DNA from: Acidobacteriota bacterium
GTDB lineage: Bacteria; Acidobacteriota; Terriglobia; Terriglobales; Acidobacteriaceae
Assembly (NCBI GenBank): GCA_021801945.1
Contig: JAKABE010000067.1
Span: 1 to 11,608, forward strand
Length of the DNA: 11,608 nt
Reading direction: 5' to 3'
Part shown: positions 6,834-11,608 of the stretch, one piece after another
How positions within the stretch are numbered: position 1 is the first letter of the stretch
How the letters are laid out: each line of letters starts with the position of its first letter
Made by a program: the position numbers and the translations under genes
The notes under the pieces: model-generated
What the model was told of the DNA's origin: nothing
The model's input: the letters and a program-made list of their open reading frames with translations, nothing else
Database searches by the model: none

Positions 6834-9800
6834 CAGAAAGCCTGTCCCAAACTGAAAAAGAAGTTGAAATGCGGAGCCTCGCCGAGATACGGTCCGGATG
6901 CGAATCCGGGGATTGGGCTCCCCTGCACTGTCGGAATCGAATAATTGATGTTCACCGGATAAATAGGCGGGTTCAGGTTATAAGCGAAGTCCAGACGGAT
7001 GGGTCCGACGGGGGTATGGTAAAGCACACCCATGCCGAGCGCATGGGAGAAGTAATTGAAATTGCACGGGCCTTGTTGGCCGGTCGATGTGACGGGGCCA
7101 GTATTCTTGGGGTCATACCCGACAGGGTACTGCGAAGTATTTGTCACCACTGCCGCCCGGCAAGCCGCCTGGTCCGGCTGATGAATCCGCAGCGCACTGC
7201 GCCAGGCTTCTCCTGAGTTGTCGAATACATTGCCCATGTCGTGAAAGAGGACGAAGCTGAGAGAATCGCCGAGCCAGGGCAAGGTGGGCGGAGGTAAGCG
7301 CAGCTCGGTGCTGTTGATGAGTGCCCCGGCGCCGCCGATCGGGTAGCCGGTCTCCGGATCGCGCGGCCCGGCGGCATTCTCAGAAAATGCGCGCAGCGAG
7401 GTGGGTCCACCGGCATAGAGCCGCTCGGGCAGGGGGATCAGCTCGCTCGCCCCTGAGCCGAAGGCACGCACCTGTCCGTAGCGGGTATTGCGGGCCAGCA
7501 CAATGCGATCGTGATGGAAGGCATAGTAACTGGAATTCGTTACATCCACGCGATTGAAATCCGCTTGAGCGCCGAAAATACTGTCGGAGAGGAACTCCTG
7601 AAAGCTCGTGTAGGTACCGCGGTGCGCATCCATGGCGTTGTCGCGCGTGTCGCGGATCCAAGTGAGCGAGGGCCCGGCCACGCGCGTGGCCGCCGAAAGC
7701 ACCGGGATTGCCGCGGGATAGACCTGCAAGCTGCTGGCGGCCACCTTCACTCTGCGGAAGTTCAACTCATATACGATGGTGTTGGCCTTGGAGAAAAGCG
7801 ATCCGGGATTCAGAAAACTCTCGTTCCAGCGCATGTCGGCTTCCAACCGCGAGGCTACATAGGTAGTGACGGCCTGGCTGTTGGCGTAGCCGCCGGAGAG
7901 CGCAAGGCCCAAATCCTGATTGCCGGCAAACTGCGGAAACTGGTAGAGCAGGTTGACGCTCTGCTCGAGCAAGCCATAGGTGGCTTGCAGGGATGCGGAC
8001 TGGTTGCGCCCGCGGATATCGCTGCGCGTAATGTCGGTCAGCACGCGAGGGCTGACGCCCGTTTTGCCGTTGGGGCTGCAAGCAACGCCGCCGGCAAAGG
8101 CGCCTGCGCAATTGTTTTGCGCCTGGCCGGTCTGGACCTCGAAGCCGAAGCCATAGGTGAGGGTCCAGCGTCGCGCCTCCAGCATCTGAACGAGAACGGT
8201 CTTGTAGGCCTCGTCGCCAGTCGGATTTTCCACCGCTGTGTTGACTTGATTGAAGAGAGCGAGGTTGTAGAGATTGCTTTGGGTGTCAAGCAGAGCACTC
8301 TGATCCAGCGGCTCCCCGGCGTGCAAAGTGATCACGCGCTTTACGGTTTCCGGACGGGTGAAATGCAGGCCGGTCAACAGCACTTTGCGGACAAAGATCT
8401 GCGTTCCTTCGTGGATCTCGAAGACCACGTCTACGATGGCGGGGTTGGCGGCATCCCTGTGCTCGGAGACATCCACTCTGGCATGTTGAAACCCCCTGCT
8501 CAAATACGCGGTCAACAAGGCATTGCGGTCGCCGGCCAGATTGCGCGGCGAAAACAGTTGGCCAGGTATGGTGTTCAGCAGCGGCGTGAGCAGGCCGGCA
8601 TTCATGTGATGATTGCCTTCGATTCGCACCGTGCCCACGTGCAGTTGTTTGCCTTCGTCGATGTGGTAAGTCACGATGAGCGGGGCGGTCTTGGCGCGTG
8701 CGCGCCGGCCTGTCCTTAAGCCTTGTTGCGGGGCGCTTCTCTCGGCGGTGACCTTCACGTTGGGGAAGCCATTGTTCTGGTAAGCGTTCTGCAACGCAGC
8801 CTCGTCGGCGGCGACCAGCGCCTGGCTGTAGGAACCATGGCGGTCGAGTTTGTCGGCGGCGCGCACGCTCAGCAGTCCCTCCAGCGTTTTGGTGGGGAAG
8901 TAGCGGCTGCCGGTGACCGAAACCCGCTCTACGCGGCCGCGTGGCCCCAGGTCCACAGTAAAGAGAATGGTGACCTGCCGCCCGTCGATGGACTTCTCCC
9001 TATGGCTCACTTTGACATCGAAGTATCCCATCCGCTGGTAATAGTCGCGCAGACGGCGATTGCCCTGGTTGAGCAGATCTTCATCCACGCTTCCCTCTTC
9101 AAAGATGGGGATCAACTGCGTGATGCGATCCTGGCTGATATTCGCACCCTCTACCAGGACATTAACGACGGGGCCCCGGTTGGCGAAGAAATGGAAATTC
9201 GCCGTGTGTGCTGCGCGGTCGAACTGCAGGGATCCGAGCCTGACTTCGGCTTCGTAACGCTTCTGTTGCTGGTAATGCTTGAGCACGCCGCTCAAGGCGC
9301 GGTCGACCGTATCGTGAGTAACACGCGAACCGGCTCGAAGGTGTGCAAAGCGGCGGAATTGCCCGACGCTCATGCCCGAGTCACCTGTTACTTGGACGCT
9401 GCCTACGCGGGCTTGGCGACCGGAGTCCACATGAAACACGAGATCGATGAGCTGCTCTTCGGGGTGAGGCGTAAGGATGGGATCGATAGTAGGCGAGGGG
9501 AAACCATCCTCGGCCAGGGCATCCCGCATCTGCGTGATGGCCCGGTTCAGCTTCTGCTGGGTAAAACGGGTACCGGGCGCGAGTTGGCTGACGCTCTGTA
9601 GTTGCGTGTTCACGGTGGCGCCTTTGGCGCCATAGACGCTCACCGTCCCAATAAACGGGCGCGGACTGCCACGAAAGATCAGTTCGATGCCGTCGTCGTG
9701 GCGCAGCCCCTCTACGGCCAGGGAGTTGTAAAGGCCAGTCGCAAAGAGTCGGCGCAGGCTGTTCGCGATGTAATCGAAGGTCAGCGGCGTTCCTACTGCC

Positions 9801-10162
9801 TGAGAGAGGCGGCCGGCAAGCGGCTCCAAGCGGCTGGCTGGAATGCCCTCGAACAAGACGCTTCTGATCGGCTTGCCAATCCAATCGGCGAGAGAGATCG
9901 CATTCTGCGGCTGAGGCTGGGATGCCGCACGCCGGGCCGGATTGACGGCGGCGCGTACTGTACCGGCCAGAGGCTCAACGACCGAGCGGCGGCCGGCTGG
10001 CGTGGCCGGTTGCTGGCCCAGAACGACGCCCCCCGCGGTCAGAAGAGGAACAAGCACCCATGCCGGCGAGCACAGCCGCCACATCCGTGCAGCGATGCGA
10101 ATCCAAGGCTGGATCTGCCGCCGATCACCGTACCTGCCTGCCGCCTTGGTCCGCAAGAACAT
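6833..10162 (-). CDS. bamA: Omp85-family outer-membrane protein assembly factor (BamA/TamA type) with about seven POTRA repeats
   Basis: This 1109-residue outer-membrane insertase has a hydrophobic signal segment (about residues 29-49, ending VVLG/QQ) and a Pro/Ala/Gln linker to about 95. Seven POTRA-like units can be read, each with a hydrophobic strand, a turn glycine and a GxY/GF pre-strand, starting near residues 96, 171, 252, 332, 410, 508 and 590. The beta-barrel (about 665-1109) has the family landmarks WIRDTRDN (835-842), RLYAGGPTSLRAF (914-926, the loop-6 RGF position), NSTELRLP and VLFHDMGNVFD, and it ends in a C-terminal phenylalanine beta-signal (FFFSLGQAF). E. coli BamA has five POTRAs and about 810 residues, TamA three. 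Cysteine pairs occur at C685/C695 and C1001/C1033. First gene of the operon with the SurA-like gene and tamB. The ATG at 10162 has a weak GGAAAG upstream; M27 (10084) would give a conventional signal peptide but lacks a Shine-Dalgarno. BamA and TamA roles cannot be separated by sequence alone. Confidence 0.92.
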   Translation of the reverse strand: MFLRTKAAGRYGDRRQIQPWIRIAARMWRLCSPAWVLVPLLTAGGVVLGQQPATPAGRRSVVEPLAGTVRAAVNPARRAASQPQPQNAISLADWIGKPIRSVLFEGIPASRLEPLAGRLSQAVGTPLTFDYIANSLRRLFATGLYNSLAVEGLRHDDGIELIFRGSPRPFIGTVSVYGAKGATVNTQLQSVSQLAPGTRFTQQKLNRAITQMRDALAEDGFPSPTIDPILTPHPEEQLIDLVFHVDSGRQARVGSVQVTGDSGMSVGQFRRFAHLRAGSRVTHDTVDRALSGVLKHYQQQKRYEAEVRLGSLQFDRAAHTANFHFFANRGPVVNVLVEGANISQDRITQLIPIFEEGSVDEDLLNQGNRRLRDYYQRMGYFDVKVSHREKSIDGRQVTILFTVDLGPRGRVERVSVTGSRYFPTKTLEGLLSVRAADKLDRHGSYSQALVAADEAALQNAYQNNGFPNVKVTAERSAPQQGLRTGRRARAKTAPLIVTYHIDEGKQLHVGTVRIEGNHHMNAGLLTPLLNTIPGQLFSPRNLAGDRNALLTAYLSRGFQHARVDVSEHRDAANPAIVDVVFEIHEGTQIFVRKVLLTGLHFTRPETVKRVITLHAGEPLDQSALLDTQSNLYNLALFNQVNTAVENPTGDEAYKTVLVQMLEARRWTLTYGFGFEVQTGQAQNNCAGAFAGGVACSPNGKTGVSPRVLTDITRSDIRGRNQSASLQATYGLLEQSVNLLYQFPQFAGNQDLGLALSGGYANSQAVTTYVASRLEADMRWNESFLNPGSLFSKANTIVYELNFRRVKVAASSLQVYPAAIPVLSAATRVAGPSLTWIRDTRDNAMDAHRGTYTSFQEFLSDSIFGAQADFNRVDVTNSSYYAFHHDRIVLARNTRYGQVRAFGSGASELIPLPERLYAGGPTSLRAFSENAAGPRDPETGYPIGGAGALINSTELRLPPPTLPWLGDSLSFVLFHDMGNVFDNSGEAWRSALRIHQPDQAACRAAVVTNTSQYPVGYDPKNTGPVTSTGQQGPCNFNYFSHALGMGVLYHTPVGPIRLDFAYNLNPPIYPVNINYSIPTVQGSPIPGFASGPYLGEAPHFNFFFSLGQAF

Positions 10163-10178
10163 ATCTTTCCAAACGACT

Positions 10179-10192
10179 GGGGGACAGCCCCC
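10179..10192. other. Short GC hairpin in the leader of the Omp85 gene
   Basis: GGGGG at 10179-10183 pairs with CCCCC at 10188-10192 around ACAG. On the minus strand it lies 16 bases before the ATG of the Omp85 gene, just upstream of the weak ribosome-binding site, so it would be in the mRNA leader. A second small hairpin, GGGC-TCAA-GCCC, lies at 10270-10281. Whether either has a role is unknown. Confidence 0.3.
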
Positions 10193-10298
10193 GTTGCGTG
10201 GCTGGCAATGCGATTGGATCGCCTCGAATCATTCACACATTGGTAGCCGTCTCCGGTCAGCATTCACCGGGGCTCAAGCCCGCGCGGCCTTCTTCCCT

Positions 10299-10304
10299 TA
10301 TACT
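10299..10304 (+). promoter_or_regulatory. Candidate -10 box in the divergent intergenic region
   Basis: TATACT lies 60 bases upstream of the sigma-factor ATG in otherwise GC-rich DNA and matches five of six positions of the housekeeping -10 consensus. No good TTGACA-like -35 box is seen 16-18 bases upstream. The same A/T patch read on the minus strand gives TATAAG (10302-10297), so it could instead or also serve the Omp85 operon, again without a -35. The 10163-10363 region must hold the promoters for both directions, but I cannot place them securely and see no convincing ECF-type GGAAC/-10 pair. Confidence 0.3.
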
Positions 10305-10363
10305 AACGGGGATAGAAGCCGTGTAGCGATGCCCGGTTTCGAGTGCAAATCTGAAGGTAACTC

Positions 10364-11131
10364 ATGCCGCAACGCTCCTCTTCCACCGCCCCGGTTCCAT
10401 CTCCACCGGCGGACGCCTGGAGTGCAAACCTGGAGGGCAAACAATCTGACTCGGAAAGAGCTGCTGCGCAGAGGCGCGGGCAGGAATTGCCGTCCGATGA
10501 ACCGCCAACGAAAGGGGTTACAACTGCGTCCCGCCAGTCTCGCTCTTCGCCTCCCTCGGCGTCCACCGATTCTGAAGTCCTGGCGCGCGCCCAGGCTGGC
10601 GACCACGAGGCCTTCGCCCAACTTTACGCTCTGCACAAGAGACGCATCTACTCGTTATGCCTTCGCATGGTGGGCAACGTAACCGAAGCTGAGGACCTGA
10701 CCCAGGACGCGTTTCTCCAGTTGTATCGCAAGATCGGCACCTTTCGCGGCGACTCGGCCTTTTCGACCTGGCTGCACCGCTTGGCCATCAATGTCGTGCT
10801 GATGCAACTGCGCAAGAAGGGTTTGCAGCTTGTCTCGATGGATGAAGCCATGGAGCCCACGCCGGAGGAGGGTCCGGGCCGCAGCTTCGGCGCTCCCGAC
10901 CCCATCCTGAGCGGGGCAATCGACCGCCTGGCGCTCGAACGCGCCGTGGCCAGCCTTCCCACCGGCTACCGGCTCATCTTTATCCTGCACGATGTGGAAG
11001 GCTTCGAGCATAATGAGATCGCCTCTATGCTCGATTGCTCGATCGGCAACAGCAAATCGCAGCTGCACAAGGCGCGCTTGAAGCTGCGCAGCGCCCTGCG
11101 CGCAGAATCCAGCAAGGAGACGCAACCGTGA
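10364..11131 (+). CDS. ECF (RpoE-like) RNA polymerase sigma factor with N-terminal extension
   Basis: This is a 255-residue sigma-70 family, ECF-type factor. Sigma region 2 spans about residues 74-150, with [14 protein letters not shown] (core-binding helix 2.2) and [20 protein letters not shown] (2.3-2.4, -10 recognition). A charged linker (about 158-180) follows, then region 4 (about 185-246) with [17 protein letters not shown] and the helix-turn-helix [27 protein letters not shown] (-35 recognition). Typical ECF factors are 170-200 residues; here about 70 extra residues precede region 2, rich in Ser, Pro, Gln, Glu and Arg and probably disordered. The ATG has AAGGT at 10354-10358, five bases upstream, and there is no in-frame alternative start near residue 70, so the extension seems genuine. 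Its stop overlaps the anti-sigma GTG start. It is transcribed divergently from the outer-membrane assembly operon, so control of envelope functions is a reasonable but unproven guess. Confidence 0.93.
   Translation: MPQRSSSTAPVPSPPADAWSANLEGKQSDSERAAAQRRGQELPSDEPPTKGVTTASRQSRSSPPSASTDSEVLARAQAGDHEAFAQLYALHKRRIYSLCLRMVGNVTEAEDLTQDAFLQLYRKIGTFRGDSAFSTWLHRLAINVVLMQLRKKGLQLVSMDEAMEPTPEEGPGRSFGAPDPILSGAIDRLALERAVASLPTGYRLIFILHDVEGFEHNEIASMLDCSIGNSKSQLHKARLKLRSALRAESSKETQP
11114..11119 (+). promoter_or_regulatory. Shine-Dalgarno fixing the GTG start of the anti-sigma gene
   Basis: AAGGAG inside the last codons of the sigma gene is followed by eight bases and then GTG at 11128. This supports the GTG start over an upstream ATG inside the sigma gene (11035) and over the internal ATG at 11149. 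Confidence 0.65.
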
Positions 11132-11376
11132 CCGACGATCCCAACCCAATGAGTTGCGCCGCCTTTCAGGCCCAATTGCCCGATCTGATCGCCTCCAACG
11201 AGAATGTGGCCGATCATCTTCACCTTCGAAGCTGCGAGTTGTGCCGCGCGCTGCTGGCCGATCTGGAGACGATCGCCGAGGCTGCGCGCAAACTTTTGCC
11301 GATCGAGGAGCCCCCCGACGCGGTGTGGGAGCACATCGAATCCGCCATCAGAAGCGAGGAAAACCAGAGTAAATAG
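11128..11376 (+). CDS. Small soluble zinc-type (ZAS) anti-sigma factor
   Basis: This 82-residue protein, read from GTG in a GTGA overlap with the sigma stop, has an N-terminal [16 protein letters not shown] helix followed by [19 protein letters not shown]. The latter holds HX3CX2C (HLRSCELC), the zinc-binding anti-sigma (ZAS) motif of RsrA/ChrR/RskA-type proteins. The rest is an acidic helix ([13 protein letters not shown]) and a short tail. There is no transmembrane segment or C-terminal sensor domain, so it should act in the cytoplasm by sequestering the sigma factor encoded just before it. In RsrA the cysteines release zinc on thiol oxidation, so redox or metal sensing is possible, but no signal can be assigned. 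Translational coupling would keep sigma and anti-sigma in balanced amounts. Confidence 0.85.
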   Translation: MTDDPNPMSCAAFQAQLPDLIASNENVADHLHLRSCELCRALLADLETIAEAARKLLPIEEPPDAVWEHIESAIRSEENQSK

Positions 11377-11384
11377 CCGGCGGC

Positions 11385-11407
11385 GGCACGGCGCGGAGAA
11401 GGGTGCC
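11385..11407 (+). other. Weak hairpin after the anti-sigma gene
   Basis: GGCAC at 11385-11389 pairs with GTGCC at 11403-11407 nine bases after the stop codon. The stem is short and has no U-tract, so termination here is uncertain. The remainder of 11408-11466 shows no certain gene. Confidence 0.2.
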
Positions 11408-11494
11408 AGGGCGGTGAAAACGGCTCTTCATCTGGCCGGCGAGGACTTTTTCGTCCCGGAGAGGCGTGCGACAAACACTTATGATTTCGCTACT

Positions 11495-11530
11495 CTGAGT
11501 TGGCCCCTTTCGATGGTCTGATTTGGCCCC
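11495..11530 (+). repeat. Pair of 13-bp direct repeats, 23-bp period
   Basis: CTGAGTTGGCCCC (11495-11507) and CTGATTTGGCCCC (11518-11530) match at 12 of 13 positions and are offset by 23 bp, close to two helical turns. They are probably transposase-binding sites of the IS end. Confidence 0.7.
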
Positions 11531-11555
11531 ACCTGAAGGCGGCGCCCGTTATCTT

Positions 11556-11581
11556 GTTTCGGGGTTTCAGTTCCCGGAAAC
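11556..11581 (+). other. Imperfect hairpin just before the putative istA start
   Basis: GTTTCGGGG (11556-11564) pairs with CCCGGAAAC (11573-11581) with one G-G mismatch and an 8-nt loop. It lies 9 bases before the proposed TTG start and could limit transposase translation or transcription entering from outside, as leader hairpins do in several IS elements. That role is inference. Confidence 0.4.
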
Positions 11582-11590
11582 GAGGACGGC

Positions 11591-11608
11591 TTGGCCACAA
11601 GGAGGAGC
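11591..11608 (+). CDS. istA: Start of putative IS21-family transposase IstA (partial, runs off the window)
   Basis: Only six codons are visible: TTG GCC ACA AGG AGG AGC, giving M-A-T-R-R-S. A CGAGGA Shine-Dalgarno-like sequence ends four bases before the TTG. The reading depends on the flanking repeat structure and on the remembered MATRR opening of IstA proteins. The alternative is that AAGGAGGAG at 11599-11607 is itself the ribosome-binding site of a gene starting just past the window. Confidence 0.4.

Larger units (their letters stand above)
11467..11608 (+). mobile_element. Left end of an IS21-family-like insertion sequence, cut by the window edge
   Basis: Three things point to an IS21-type left end: two near-identical 13-bp direct repeats (11495-11507 and 11518-11530) like the multiple transposase-binding repeats inside IS21 ends; a leader of about 100 bases without a gene; and a final reading frame TTG-GCC-ACA-AGG-AGG-AGC (M-A-T-R-R-S) matching my memory of how many IstA transposases begin. 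The exact outer boundary is not visible; TG at 11467 is only a guess and could be off by 20-30 bases. No target duplication can be checked because the other end is outside the window. Confidence 0.5.

Noticed and set aside
7511..8719. 402-codon plus-strand open frame opposite the Omp85 gene
   Set aside because: Shadow of the barrel/POTRA coding sequence; no recognisable protein family features.
6833..10084. Alternative start of the Omp85 gene at the codon for M27
   Set aside because: It gives a neater signal peptide but lacks any Shine-Dalgarno; ATG at 10162 has a weak GGAAAG. Kept as an open question, not as the main call.
10163..10363. RpoE-type (GGAAC / -10) autoregulatory promoter
   Set aside because: Read both strands for a GGAAC-like -35 with a 16-17 bp spaced -10 and found no convincing pair.
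1..11608. CRISPR arrays, tRNA or rRNA genes, riboswitches, toxin-antitoxin or defence genes
   Set aside because: No regularly spaced long repeats, no cloverleaf or rRNA-like stretch, and no defence-type protein domain was seen on either strand.

Overview
The window looks like a high-GC chromosome segment from a Gram-negative (diderm) bacterium, most likely an acidobacterium (Terriglobia-type). This is inferred from the style of the Omp85, SurA-N and TamB proteins, the small KLTGTI / DGKIDGD / KFTRQF remnant at the left edge, and the ECF sigma factor plus short zinc-type anti-sigma pair. No taxonomic marker gene is present, so the assignment is inference.

Layout, left to right. Positions 1-104 hold no recognisable gene. 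A short plus-strand remnant (93-317) looks like the C-terminal half of a small beta-rich secreted-protein family. A perfect 10-bp GC hairpin (379-415) lies between it and the 3' end of a minus-strand amidohydrolase-2 / ACMSD-like enzyme (515-1498). A 185-bp gap with an imperfect hairpin follows. The core is a tightly packed minus-strand operon read from right to left: a 1109-residue Omp85/BamA-type outer-membrane insertase (10162-6833), a SurA N-domain chaperone without a PPIase domain (6833-6024), and a 1447-residue TamB-type bridging protein (6027-1684). Its junctions are overlapping stop/start signals (TGATG and TTGA).

Divergent from this operon, across a 201-bp intergenic region, is a plus-strand pair: an ECF/RpoE-like sigma factor (10364-11131) with a ~70-residue disordered N-terminal extension, and an 82-residue soluble anti-sigma factor carrying an HX3CX2C zinc motif (11128-11376, GTG start overlapping the sigma stop). 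The right edge appears to run into the left end of an IS21-family insertion sequence: a 13-bp near-identical direct repeat spaced 23 bp apart, a hairpin, and the first six codons (M/L-A-T-R-R-S) of what is probably istA, cut by the window end.

Functionally, the central genes form an outer-membrane protein export and assembly cassette. SurA-like protein would chaperone unfolded beta-barrel clients in the periplasm, the Omp85 protein would fold and insert them, and TamB would span the periplasm and assist an Omp85 partner or carry lipid between the membranes. An ECF sigma/anti-sigma pair transcribed divergently next to this cassette recalls the enterobacterial arrangement in which sigma-E controls bamA and surA, but regulation here is only a hypothesis from position. 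The most unusual points are the seven POTRA-like repeats in the Omp85 protein, the PPIase-less SurA with a CX4C pair, the paired cysteines in the barrel loops, and the physical linkage of these three envelope genes to an ECF regulator.
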